From Flavobacteriaceae bacterium NBU2977 (GTDB lineage Bacteria > Bacteroidota > Bacteroidia > Flavobacteriales > Flavobacteriaceae), in assembly GCA_019931105.1 (NCBI GenBank), contig JAIOUW010000002.1:62001-126000 (forward strand): a stretch of 64,000 nt of DNA, written 5' to 3'. Below, one piece after another: positions 45,225 to 54,129 of this stretch. The notes under the pieces are model-generated. The model was not told the DNA's origin, ran no database searches, and saw nothing but the letters and a program-made list of their open reading frames with translations. The position numbers were made by a program, and so were the translations under genes. The stretch's first letter is position 1; the number at the start of each line of letters is the position of its first letter.

Positions 45225-45770
45225 CTAAAGTATTTCGCTCGATTCAGAATCATTTTCTTTGTGATAGACCAAAGTGACCGCTTTTTGTATCATAAGATTG
45301 TTGGGGTAGACGAGCAATTCGCCATTGTCTTTTCTCAAATTGACATGAAAGGCCTTGATATCCTCTATAAGATAGGGTTCTTCCGATTCGGTATCCTTAT
45401 CCAATATCTTAACGCGATCGCCAATTTTGAACGGAAACGAAAAAAACAATATGACACCAGCCGTAACATTGCTCAAAATGGACCAACTGGCAAAAAAAGC
45501 TACTCCGATTACTGCAAAGACCGATGAAAAAAGTAGTCCAAGATCTTTAAAATTGACGCCCCAGATAAATGCAAGGGCCCCGAGGCCCAAAAAAGTCAAA
45601 ACGTAAGAGACGTATTTAATTATCAAAAGGGTACGTGCTTCGACGATGTCACTGATACGACCGATTCTACGAACGGTCTTGTTGATAAGAAACCTAAGGA
45701 TCAAGAGTATTAAGAGCGTTATGGCAGTTGCCAGTAATTCGCTCTGGTTGTCGGCGATAAATTTTTCCAT
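45225..45770 (-). CDS. Small MscS-like mechanosensitive ion channel
   Basis: The 181-residue protein has an N-terminal span (about 12-30), a second (about 52-72) and the pore-lining third segment (FSSVFAVIGVAFFASWSILSN), then the cytoplasmic MscS beta domain (NVTAGVILFFSFPFKIGDRV, LVYPNNLMIQKAVTLVYHK). It is much shorter than E. coli MscS (286 residues), with a short C-terminus, but such short forms are common in Bacteroidetes. It relieves osmotic stress. It is last in the DUF2520-kdsC-maf-lipoprotein-MscS run, 4 bases after the lipoprotein gene. Confidence 0.88.
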   Translation of the reverse strand: MEKFIADNQSELLATAITLLILLILRFLINKTVRRIGRISDIVEARTLLIIKYVSYVLTFLGLGALAFIWGVNFKDLGLLFSSVFAVIGVAFFASWSILSNVTAGVILFFSFPFKIGDRVKILDKDTESEEPYLIEDIKAFHVNLRKDNGELLVYPNNLMIQKAVTLVYHKENDSESSEIL

Positions 45771-45774
45771 AAAA

Positions 45775-46719
45775 CTAAAGTCCTAAACTATCGCGCAAAG
45801 ATAGGTCGTTATTTCCGTTTTGTGTCCAATAAGGGGTTTTTAAGGTCTTGTTTTTGATAGCTTTCGATGTCATGGTCTTGGCCTTGTCGCCAAAGCCGCT
45901 TTTAAAGGTTTCCGACCAACCTTCTATGCAATAAGGAAAAGCTGTTCTAAAATCTATTTTCAATGTTCTCTCGAGTTCGGGGTAATTGATTTCATAGGAA
46001 GCCGTTGCACCATTTTTATTTAAACTAACGATTGCTTTATATGATTTCAACTCTTTGTGGGACAACCGAATATATTCGAATGATGGAATCACTTGTATTT
46101 CGCCGACAGGTAGACTTTCGGGGTCGATCCGTAATTGGTTCCACAACTCGTTTTCGAGAACGGTCTTGTCCAGTTTCATATTTTGATCCGCTTCGGATTC
46201 GAAATAGGAATGGGACTTTATTTCGAAGGTAGAACGGTTGTTCAATTGGGCATAGACATGTCCGCACCATTCTTGAGAAGAAAAGGTTACTTTGATGGCA
46301 TGTTCGTCATTACCTACAGGGTAAAAGCTACTGGTCATGATGGAGTAGGGGTAAATTCCGGTGAGATAATTTTTGGTAGTGTTCAATTTTAGAACTGAAA
46401 CATTGCTCTTATCGTAGTTATCGGCCTTTACCTGCTTGTCGGGAGCAAAGGGCTCGGTGACGTAAATGAGTACTGCATCTCCATTTCGGATTTCACCGTA
46501 TCGGGCCTGTTCCAACGTGTAGCTCGTAATCTCCGCGTCGCCGGCATACCAGTATTCCTTGAACGCTTCCGAAATTTGTTCTGCGGGCTTTTTGTCGACA
46601 GTGGCCTCGTTCAAGGCAACTTCTTTCTGGTCGACCGCATTTTCTTTACATGAATTTATTATGGTAAAAAGGCCGGCCAAAAAGATGACCGAAAGTTCTA
46701 GGGAGAGCCAATTTTTCAT
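45775..46719 (-). CDS. Hypothetical lipoprotein
   Basis: From ATG 46719 the product has 314 residues and a lipoprotein signal (MKNWLSLELSVIFLAGLFTI then INSCKEN). A longer frame from 46749 would bury it. No recognised domain is seen; a strand-rich body contains AFKEYWYAGDAEITSYTLEQ and YPVGNDEHAIKVTFSSQEWCG. Homologues are often mis-annotated as Maf-type septum proteins because they lie beside maf, as here (39 bases from the maf stop to this start). Envelope localisation is inferred. Confidence 0.65.
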   Translation of the reverse strand: MKNWLSLELSVIFLAGLFTIINSCKENAVDQKEVALNEATVDKKPAEQISEAFKEYWYAGDAEITSYTLEQARYGEIRNGDAVLIYVTEPFAPDKQVKADNYDKSNVSVLKLNTTKNYLTGIYPYSIMTSSFYPVGNDEHAIKVTFSSQEWCGHVYAQLNNRSTFEIKSHSYFESEADQNMKLDKTVLENELWNQLRIDPESLPVGEIQVIPSFEYIRLSHKELKSYKAIVSLNKNGATASYEINYPELERTLKIDFRTAFPYCIEGWSETFKSGFGDKAKTMTSKAIKNKTLKTPYWTQNGNNDLSLRDSLGL

Positions 46720-46758
46720 TTTTTGGAATTTTGTAATAAAGTTAAGCAAATAAGGTCA

Positions 46759-47358
46759 TTATACTATTTCCATTAACTTTTGGTAGACCAATTGGGTCGG
46801 TAAGCCGACCACATTCGCATACGAGCCTTGAATTTCTTCGATCGCGACCAGACCGATCCATTCTTGTATGCCATAACCACCAGCTTTGTCAAAAGGCTTG
46901 TGGTTTTTTATGTAATATCTTATCTGCATATCATCAAGCGAAGCGAACTTTACACGGGTCGTCGAGTTAAAGATTTTTTGGTCGGTCGTTGTTGTAATGC
47001 AGACCGAGGTTATAACCTCGTGCCAATCATCGGATAATGTTTGCAGCATTTCAAATGCCTCTTCTTCATCGGTCGGTTTGGCGAGGGATCTGTTTTTATG
47101 CCATACGACGGTGTCCGAAGTAATTAAGATCTCATTCGGCTTTAAATCTTCTTTGAAAGGGGCAGCTTTTAATTTGGCGAGATAATCGGAAATTTCACTG
47201 CCTTTCAATCCACCAGGGTAAATTTCATCTACCGATTTTAAGCGGACTTCGAATTCAAATCCCATTTCCTCAAAAAAACGTTGCCTGCGTGGTGAACCGG
47301 AGGCCAATATAATTCTCTTGTCTTTTAGGTCGGTAGGGAGCATCGTAGTTTTAAGCAT
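46759..47358 (-). CDS. Maf family nucleoside triphosphate pyrophosphatase
   Basis: The product has 199 residues from ATG 47358 (an in-frame start at 47379 lies in the kdsC end; a third at 47343 is possible). Maf proteins hydrolyse modified or canonical dNTPs, guarding against mutagenic or cell-division effects. Family motifs are RIILASGSPRRQRFFEEMG, SDTVVWHKNRSLAKPTDEEE, and the KPFDKAGGYGIQEW segment. It overlaps kdsC by 8 bases at the chosen start. Length is typical. Confidence 0.9.
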   Translation of the reverse strand: MLKTTMLPTDLKDKRIILASGSPRRQRFFEEMGFEFEVRLKSVDEIYPGGLKGSEISDYLAKLKAAPFKEDLKPNEILITSDTVVWHKNRSLAKPTDEEEAFEMLQTLSDDWHEVITSVCITTTTDQKIFNSTTRVKFASLDDMQIRYYIKNHKPFDKAGGYGIQEWIGLVAIEEIQGSYANVVGLPTQLVYQKLMEIV

Positions 47359-47878
47359 TTTGGGCGTCAAAATTTTCAAACCAATCGCCCCGAACCTTCA
47401 TGACCTGTTCTATGACGTCGCGAACGCATTCATCCCCACCTTTTCGATGCGAAATATACTTTGCAACGGCCTTCACTTCTTGGGCGGCATCTTGGGGGCA
47501 GCAGGGGAGGGCTACTCTGCGCATAGGTGGTATATCGGGCAGGTCGTCGCCCATGTAGAGTACATTTTCAGGGCTTATTTCATAAATATCCAGATATTCA
47601 TTTAAAGAATCTTCTTTGTGATGCACGCCCATATGAATATCGGTAACCCCTAGACCCCGTAAACGTTTTCGCACGCCATCATTAGTGCCTCCGGTTATGA
47701 TACAGACATTGTATCCTTTTTGAAGGGCGGTCTTTAGGGCATAGCCATCCTTGACACTCATTTTTCGTAACATTTCCCCTTCTGTGGTGATCAGAAGCGT
47801 ACCATCGGTGAATACGCCGTCCACATCAAATACAAATGTGGTTATGTCTTTCAAATACTCTTTATAGCTCTTTTTCAT
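47351..47878 (-). CDS. KdsC-like HAD phosphatase (3-deoxy-D-manno-octulosonate 8-phosphate phosphatase)
   Basis: The 175-residue HAD enzyme removes phosphate from KDO-8-phosphate in LPS core synthesis in KdsC proteins. Motif I FDVDGVFTDG, motif II CIITGGTND, motif IV YMGDDLPDIPPMRRV and a CPQDAAQEVK tail are typical of the C0 type, which has no cap domain and forms tetramers. It overlaps the DUF2520 gene by 17 bases and maf by 8, so it is in one operon. Related HAD phosphatases may act on other sugar acids; KdsC is the best fit. Confidence 0.87.
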   Translation of the reverse strand: MKKSYKEYLKDITTFVFDVDGVFTDGTLLITTEGEMLRKMSVKDGYALKTALQKGYNVCIITGGTNDGVRKRLRGLGVTDIHMGVHHKEDSLNEYLDIYEISPENVLYMGDDLPDIPPMRRVALPCCPQDAAQEVKAVAKYISHRKGGDECVRDVIEQVMKVRGDWFENFDAQNA

Positions 47879-48623
47879 AAGTCTTTTGTATCGATCGCGT
47901 CATAAGGGAATATATTTCTTTATGTGCCGTATCGCTCAATAGATCGAGATGTTTTTCGATCGTACCCGTATCCGCTCTTCTGGCGGGGCCTGTCTGGGCC
48001 GTTTCAGGTGAGAGATGTTCGACTTTTTTTGCGGTTTCACTTATCAAGGGTTTAAGCATTGAAAAAGATAGGTCGTTGTTTAAGCAGATATCCGAACCTA
48101 TTTTGTACATATGGTTCACAAAATTGTTCACGAATACTGCGGCCAAATGCAATTTGGCGCGTTGTTTTGAAGATATTTTATATACCTCTTTCGACAATGC
48201 CGTAGCAAGATCTTGCAATATTTTAAAATCTTCCTCTTTTTCTGTTTCAATACATAAGGGTACGTTTCTAAGGTCAAGCAGGCTTTCTTTACTGAATGTC
48301 TGTAAAGGATAGAGAACACCTTTTCGGGCAACGGGCATTTCTTTCATGGCGACACTGCCCGAGGTGTGTACGACGAGGCTTTTTGTGCCTTTTAGTTTTT
48401 TAGAGACCTCGACAATAGCATCATCGCTAACAGCTAGGATGTATAGATCCGGACTATCAGCTACCGATAGCGATTCTTTTTTGGTATTGCGCACTTGCCC
48501 GATCTCGAAAGAATCAAGACGACTATTGATAACGCCCACCAGTTGCACGTTTTTGGCCTTTGAAAAGGCTTTGTTGAGGGTACTGCCAACATTTCCGTTA
48601 CCAATTATGGCTATCTTGATCAT
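47862..48623 (-). CDS. Rossmann-fold and DUF2520 domain protein
   Basis: The 253-residue protein has an N-terminal NAD(P)-binding motif (IAIIGNGNVGSTLNKAF) and a C-terminal helical DUF2520 domain (KLHLAAVFVNNFVNHMYKIG, TGPARRADTGTIEKHLDLL). It resembles ketopantoate reductase or pyrroline-carboxylate reductase in fold, but its reaction is unknown. It is the first gene of the run that leads into kdsC and maf. Confidence 0.86.
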   Translation of the reverse strand: MIKIAIIGNGNVGSTLNKAFSKAKNVQLVGVINSRLDSFEIGQVRNTKKESLSVADSPDLYILAVSDDAIVEVSKKLKGTKSLVVHTSGSVAMKEMPVARKGVLYPLQTFSKESLLDLRNVPLCIETEKEEDFKILQDLATALSKEVYKISSKQRAKLHLAAVFVNNFVNHMYKIGSDICLNNDLSFSMLKPLISETAKKVEHLSPETAQTGPARRADTGTIEKHLDLLSDTAHKEIYSLMTRSIQKTYEKEL

Positions 48624-48680
48624 GCTGTAAAACTAAGAATATATCTTTTAGATATCTCGTGCAAATATTTGAATCGATTT

Positions 48681-48712
48681 AAAAAAGTGAACCGCCATAA
48701 AAAGGCGGTTCA
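48681..48712 (-). terminator. Terminator after the His-motif lipoprotein gene
   Basis: Arms TGAACCGCC / GGCGGTTCA with loop ATAAAAA; on the minus strand the hairpin is followed by C and a run of six U's. It lies 35 bases past the stop at 48747. Confidence 0.8.
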
Positions 48713-48746
48713 TTATCGATAACAGGTAAATTTCTAATTTGATTCC

Positions 48747-49142
48747 TCATGCACAAGATACGGTCACCGAATGCGTATGGTCATCATCATTTGTCGAAAC
48801 GACCGAAATCGATGAGTTGTTCTTGAGCGACGTGAAATTTTCTGCCGTAATGGTTATGGTATGATCATGCCCGGAAGAACCTTGAATCGAATAGGTCTTT
48901 TCGTTCCCGGCATTTACGTCTGCCTTTGATACGACAAGCGTATGGCCATGATTGGATCCAATGGCAACGGCCGTTCCGTTATCGATACAATTGACTTGTG
49001 GGTTTTCACCCGAATCGGGATCAGGATCAGGAACACCTGAATCGTTGTCTGAACTCGAGCATCCGATCAAAGATGCAGCGGGCAGGGCGATCAGTATCGC
49101 ACCTGCCGTCTTTTTGATAAACGTTTTTCTATTCATTTTCAT
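48747..49142 (-). CDS. Small histidine-motif lipoprotein, possible metal-binding
   Basis: The 131-residue protein starts MKMNRKTFIKKTAGAILIAL, a Tat-like NRKTFIKK stretch with RK rather than RR, and has a lipobox (LIGCSS). A Ser/Asp/Pro linker leads to a strand-rich domain with three HxH motifs at even spacing: SNHGHTLVV, SGHDHTITI and DDDHTHSVTV. Two cysteines (about 51 and 130) could form a disulfide. I do not recognise a named family. The layout suggests a surface- or periplasm-facing copper or zinc binder (inference). It is divergent from ccsBA. Confidence 0.65.
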   Translation of the reverse strand: MKMNRKTFIKKTAGAILIALPAASLIGCSSSDNDSGVPDPDPDSGENPQVNCIDNGTAVAIGSNHGHTLVVSKADVNAGNEKTYSIQGSSGHDHTITITAENFTSLKNNSSISVVSTNDDDHTHSVTVSCA

Positions 49143-49291
49143 AGCATTTAATGATTATTGTATATACAAGATACAAAATTCTTTCTAAAAATGGCCCGCT
49201 CGAAAAGTGTAGGAATAGGTACATCGGAAAATGAAATAGCCAATTCAAAAAACCATTTGTGAATTAAAATCCGATTCTCTTAGGAATACCT

Positions 49292-49299
49292 TATTTTTG
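49292..49299 (+). promoter_or_regulatory. Possible ccsBA promoter -7 element
   Basis: TATTTTTG fits TAnnTTTG. It is 27 bases before the preferred ATG 49326, whose leader would be about 20 bases. There is no clear -33 TTG. Confidence 0.4.
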
Positions 49300-49325
49300 C
49301 ATCCTGAAAAATAATGCATCGCCCG

Positions 49326-52300
49326 ATGACAGATTTGCTAAAGAAGATTTTTTTCTCCACGCGCTTAATGGCTATATTATTTTTGGTTTTTGCGACCGCG
49401 ATGGCCGCTGGCACCTTTATAGAAAGCAAATACAGCACCGAAACCGCCCGCATTTGGATTTATAACACGACATGGTTTGAAGCAATCATGGTGTTTTTCG
49501 TAATTAACTTTGTTGGCAATATCTTTAGCTATCGTCTTTTGCGATGGGAGAAATGGCCCGTGCTGATTTTGCACCTTTCTTGGATCCTGATAATTATAGG
49601 GGCCTTTGTGACCCGTTATATAAGTTTTGAAGGTATGATGCCCATTCGGGAGGGAAGTACAGAAAATGTTTTCTATTCCGATAAGACCTTTTTGACCGTT
49701 TATGTCGATGGTGAGATCAATGGGGAACCCAAAAGGAAGATATTGCAACATGACCTTATTGTCACCCCTGAAGCCTTAAAGTCAAACCTTCCTTGGAACG
49801 ATGACTACAATGGGCAGGATTTCACGATTTCATATGTTGATTTCATTAAGGGGGCCAAGCTTGGCTTGGTTCCTTCCAACGAAGGACAGCGGTTCTTAAA
49901 GATCGTCGAGGCCGGTGCGGGGCAACGTGAGGAACACTATTTGGAAGATGGCAAGGTCTCGAATATACACAATATGCTGTTCGCGTTGAACACGCCGACC
50001 GACGGTGCTATTAATATTACGGCCAGCGACTCGATCTATATGATAAAATCTCCTTTTGAAGGAAGTTTTATGCGCATGGCAGACCAGTTTCAGGGACAGG
50101 TTGCCAAAGATAGCTTACAACAGTTTCAGCTCCGGTCCCTATATAACCTTGGGGGCATGCAGTTCGTCATTCCCGAGCCCTTGGTGACGGGTACTTATGG
50201 TGTGGTGAAAATTCCTGAAGAAGAAGTCACTGAAAACTCTCAAGATGCCTTGGTCATTGATGTCACCTCGAATGGTGAGAAGGTGCAAAAAAAACTATTG
50301 GGAGGTAAAGGTCCGACCGACTTTTCCGCTAAGTTCGAGGTCGGAGGCCTCGAATTTGCAATGGCCTACGGTTCAAAAGTATACGAACTTCCCTTTAGCA
50401 TCAAACTGAATGATTTTATAGGTGAAAAATATCCGGGGACGGTCAATACATACAAGTCGTTTATGAGTAAGATAACGGTGGAAGACGAACGTTCTTTCGA
50501 CTATGACATCTTCATGAACAACATCCTGGATCATAAGGGTTATCGGTTTTTTCAGGCCAGTTTTCATCCTGATGAAAAGGGAACGGTGCTTTCGGTAAAT
50601 CATGATCAATGGGGAACGTGGATAACCTACACGGGTTATTTTCTTTTATATATAGGCCTAATGGGTATTATGTTTTTTGGCAAGACCCGCTTTAAGGATT
50701 TGGGGGCTTCCTTGAAGAAATTGAAGGAAAAAAAGGCCAAATTGACCACCATTCTTGTTTTGGGCGGACTGATGTCTCTTTCTGCACAGCAGCATACGGC
50801 CGATGATGGCCATGACCATGGCGCATTGCCTTCGCAAGAACAATTGGACTCCCTCATACAGGCCACCAAGGTATCGAAGGAACACGCCGACAAATTTGGT
50901 GAACTGGTTATTCAAGATGAGGGAGGACGTATGAAACCCATACATACATTTTCTTCGGAGTTGTTGCGAAAGCTCAGGGGCAAGGATTCTTTTAAAGGAA
51001 TGAATGCCGATCAGGTGCTTTTGTCAATGATTATGAATCCGCCCTTATGGTACAATACAGAGGTAATCCTCTTAGATAAAAAAAATGACAATGATAGCCT
51101 GCATCGTTTGATCGGAGTACCCGAGGGTCAAGAGTTTGTAAAGGCAATCGATTTCTTTGATGAAAAGGGCAGTTATAAGCTGGAACCTTTTCTGAGGGAG
51201 GCCACCGCCACGAACAACCCCAATCTGTATCAAAAAGAATTCAAGGAAGTAAATATTCGCCTAATGCTTTTAAATCAGGCTCTTGGCGGTGAAATATTGA
51301 AAATATTCCCGTTGTTGAACGATGAAAACAACAAATGGGTATCAGCGGTGGAATATAACGGCGGTCAATATCAGGTTTCTGATTCGCTATATGCCAATTT
51401 TATTAAAAACGCCTTGCCATTCTATAAATTGACGTTGGGCAAAGCGGTGCAAACCGGTGATTATTCCGAGGCCGACAAACTACTTGCGGCTTTTAAACAG
51501 AATCAAAAAAACCATGGCAGCGAAGTTTTGCCTTCCGATAAAAAAATAGAAACGGAGATTATCTATAATAAGTTGAACATCTTCAATCATTTGTACCGTC
51601 TTTATGGACTTGTCGGCGTTCTGTTTTTCTTTGTACTTATTTTTCAGATTTTCAAAGATCGGTCCGTTTGGCGTATCGCCGCCTATTTTTTTAAGGGAAC
51701 GATCGTCGTTTTCTTTTTATGGCACACGGCAGGGTTGGTTCTACGATGGTACATTTCCGGCCACGCTCCTTGGAGCAATGCATACGAAAGTGTATTATAT
51801 GTCTCATGGGCGACCATGGGCATGGGGCTACTCTTCATTAGAAAAAATGACATTACTCTTGCTGCAGCTTCTTTTGTTACCGCGCTACTACTTTGGATAG
51901 CCCATCAGAATTGGGTTGATCCGTCAATTGGCAATTTAGTTCCTGTTTTGGACAGTTATTGGCTGATGATCCATGTCGCCGTAATCGTAGGCAGTTATGG
52001 CCCATTGATCGTTGGTGGCATTTTAGGGTTTGTGAATTTGTTGTTGATGATCCTCACGAACAAAAAAAACAAGCCAAGAATGGATATCAGCATTAAAGAG
52101 TTGACCATTATCAACGAGTTGGTATTGACTGTCGGTCTGGTCATGCTTACTATCGGCAACTTTCTTGGCGGGCAATGGGCGAATGAAAGTTGGGGGCGGT
52201 ATTGGGGCTGGGATCCGAAAGAGACCTGGGCACTCATCTCGATTATGGTCTATGCCTTTATAATCCATACGCGTCTGGTTCCGGGCCTTCGTGGAAAATG

Positions 52301-52505
52301 GATGTTCAATTTTCTGAGCTTGATTGGGGTCGGAAGTATCATGATGACCTATTTCGGGGTCAATTATTACTTGGTGGGGCTTCACAGTTACGGTCAAAGC
52401 GGCTCGGCCGCCATCACCCCAGACTATGTATGGTATATTGCCTTGGGTGCCGCTGTTTTAGGAGCCGTAAGTTATTGGAGGTATAGGGGCAATTACTTGA
52501 AATAA
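49326..52505 (+). CDS. ccsBA: Fused cytochrome c biogenesis protein CcsBA (ResB/CcsB + CcsA)
   Basis: The 1059-residue protein (1063 from ATG 49314) fuses both parts of system II heme delivery for c-type cytochromes. The ResB-like half (about 1-475) has four spans, STRLMAILFLVFATAMAAG at the start, and a large periplasmic loop. A further hydrophobic segment then leads into a His-rich stretch (HTADDGHDHG) and a long extracytoplasmic region. The CcsA half (about 750-1059) has the heme-binding tryptophan-rich signature GQWANESWGRYWGWDPKETW and spans with conserved histidines. It delivers heme to apocytochromes in the periplasm. Confidence 0.93.
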   Translation: MTDLLKKIFFSTRLMAILFLVFATAMAAGTFIESKYSTETARIWIYNTTWFEAIMVFFVINFVGNIFSYRLLRWEKWPVLILHLSWILIIIGAFVTRYISFEGMMPIREGSTENVFYSDKTFLTVYVDGEINGEPKRKILQHDLIVTPEALKSNLPWNDDYNGQDFTISYVDFIKGAKLGLVPSNEGQRFLKIVEAGAGQREEHYLEDGKVSNIHNMLFALNTPTDGAINITASDSIYMIKSPFEGSFMRMADQFQGQVAKDSLQQFQLRSLYNLGGMQFVIPEPLVTGTYGVVKIPEEEVTENSQDALVIDVTSNGEKVQKKLLGGKGPTDFSAKFEVGGLEFAMAYGSKVYELPFSIKLNDFIGEKYPGTVNTYKSFMSKITVEDERSFDYDIFMNNILDHKGYRFFQASFHPDEKGTVLSVNHDQWGTWITYTGYFLLYIGLMGIMFFGKTRFKDLGASLKKLKEKKAKLTTILVLGGLMSLSAQQHTADDGHDHGALPSQEQLDSLIQATKVSKEHADKFGELVIQDEGGRMKPIHTFSSELLRKLRGKDSFKGMNADQVLLSMIMNPPLWYNTEVILLDKKNDNDSLHRLIGVPEGQEFVKAIDFFDEKGSYKLEPFLREATATNNPNLYQKEFKEVNIRLMLLNQALGGEILKIFPLLNDENNKWVSAVEYNGGQYQVSDSLYANFIKNALPFYKLTLGKAVQTGDYSEADKLLAAFKQNQKNHGSEVLPSDKKIETEIIYNKLNIFNHLYRLYGLVGVLFFFVLIFQIFKDRSVWRIAAYFFKGTIVVFFLWHTAGLVLRWYISGHAPWSNAYESVLYVSWATMGMGLLFIRKNDITLAAASFVTALLLWIAHQNWVDPSIGNLVPVLDSYWLMIHVAVIVGSYGPLIVGGILGFVNLLLMILTNKKNKPRMDISIKELTIINELVLTVGLVMLTIGNFLGGQWANESWGRYWGWDPKETWALISIMVYAFIIHTRLVPGLRGKWMFNFLSLIGVGSIMMTYFGVNYYLVGLHSYGQSGSAAITPDYVWYIALGAAVLGAVSYWRYRGNYLK

Positions 52506-52679
52506 TTTGAAACTAGGTTTCATATGTTGATAATTTGTCACATCTTTGCCATATCATGAAGTTATAGGAATTATGATTTTTAAAGATGTCTTTGCGCCTT
52601 CGGGCATTAGCTGATCGACCTGATTCGGCTTTAAAGCGACGTCTACTTTTTTCTTCAGTTTAACATAATTCCGATTATA

Positions 52680-54089
52680 ATGACATCATCAAATAAACTT
52701 ACGTTTAAAAAGATACTTCGATATTTTATCAATGCCATAACGGGTAAGGAAACCGAATTTACCTCGGGCAGTATTCGCAAGGCCATTTTCATGCTATCTG
52801 TTCCAATGATTTTGGAAATGATGATGGAAAGCGTTTTTGCCATCGTAGATATTGCCTATGTATCACAGGTCAGCGTAAATGCCGTAGCCACGATTGGTCT
52901 GACCGAATCTGTGATAACTTTGGTCTATGCTGTGGCCATTGGGCTCAGCATGGCGGCGACCGCGGTAGTGGCGCGTAGAATAGGGGAAAAGGACCTAAAA
53001 GGAGCACGTGAATCGGCCGTACAAGCCATTTTATTGGGTATAGTTGTTTCCGTTTTGGTCGGGATCATCGGATTCCTGTTCGCCAAGGAAATTTTGGCCC
53101 TTATGGGTGCCGAACCCGATTTGATCGCTGAAGGCTATGGCTATACGCAATTGTTGATCGGTGGCAATATTACGATTTTGTTACTGTTTTTGATCAATGC
53201 TATTTTTAGAGGGGCCGGTGATGCCTCGATCGCCATGTGGGCCTTGGTACTTTCCAACGGGCTCAATATTGTTCTTGACCCGATTTTTATTTTCGGATGG
53301 GGCCCGATTCCTGAATTCGGTGTCATGGGCGCGGCCATTGCTACAAATATAGGAAGGGGTACTGCGGTCTTGTTTCAATTGGCCATTTTGTTTTTCGGAT
53401 GGAGTAGGATCAAGATCGGACTCAATGATATTGTCTTTCGCATTAAGGTAATGTTCAACCTTATAAAAGTATCCTTGGGTGGAATCGCCCAATTTTTAAT
53501 AGGAACTTCAAGCTGGGTTTTTCTCATGAGGATGATGGCCGAATTCGGAAGCGAGGTATTGGCCGGATATACCATTGCCATTAGGGTAATGCTCTTTACC
53601 CTGATGCCTTCATGGGGAATGAGCAATGCGGCCGCTACCTTGGTCGGACAGAACCTAGGGGCCAAACAACCCGATCGGGCCGAAACATCGGTGTGGAAGA
53701 CAGGAAAATACAATGCCATATTTATGGGAATCGTCTCGTTGATCTACCTGTTTTTTGCCTATACGATTGTCGGCTGGTTCAATGAAAATCCAGTGGTGGT
53801 GGCCAACGGGGGGCTTTGTTTGCAGATTATCGCCGCGGGCTACATTTTTTATGCTTATGGCATGGTGGTGACCCAGGCCTTCAACGGGGCCGGTGATACA
53901 CAGACGCCGACCAAGATCAACCTTTTCGCTTTTTGGCTGTTTCAATTGCCTTTCGCCTATCTGGCCGCTATAACTTTTAATATGGGCGCTATGGGAGTCT
54001 TTATGGCCATCACCCTTGCCGAAGTATTATTGGCCATTATTGCCATGGTATGGTTTCGAAAGGGTAACTGGAAAAAAGTTCAGGTATGA
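52680..54089 (+). CDS. MATE family multidrug/metabolite efflux transporter
   Basis: The 469-residue protein has twelve hydrophobic spans in the two-bundle MATE pattern. Motifs are GSIRKAIFMLSVPMILEMMM, VNAVATIGLTESVITLVYAV, LINAIFRGAGDASIAMWALV, GMSNAAATLVGQNLGAKQPD and TQAFNGAGDTQTPTKINLF. MATE pumps use Na+ or H+ gradients to expel cationic drugs or metabolites. The substrate cannot be predicted. It is a single gene, 174 bases after ccsBA, without a clear promoter match in between. Confidence 0.92.
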   Translation: MTSSNKLTFKKILRYFINAITGKETEFTSGSIRKAIFMLSVPMILEMMMESVFAIVDIAYVSQVSVNAVATIGLTESVITLVYAVAIGLSMAATAVVARRIGEKDLKGARESAVQAILLGIVVSVLVGIIGFLFAKEILALMGAEPDLIAEGYGYTQLLIGGNITILLLFLINAIFRGAGDASIAMWALVLSNGLNIVLDPIFIFGWGPIPEFGVMGAAIATNIGRGTAVLFQLAILFFGWSRIKIGLNDIVFRIKVMFNLIKVSLGGIAQFLIGTSSWVFLMRMMAEFGSEVLAGYTIAIRVMLFTLMPSWGMSNAAATLVGQNLGAKQPDRAETSVWKTGKYNAIFMGIVSLIYLFFAYTIVGWFNENPVVVANGGLCLQIIAAGYIFYAYGMVVTQAFNGAGDTQTPTKINLFAFWLFQLPFAYLAAITFNMGAMGVFMAITLAEVLLAIIAMVWFRKGNWKKVQV

Positions 54090-54129
54090 TGTTTTTTGTT
54101 ACTTTAGCTTCCTCATTAATAACTAATCG

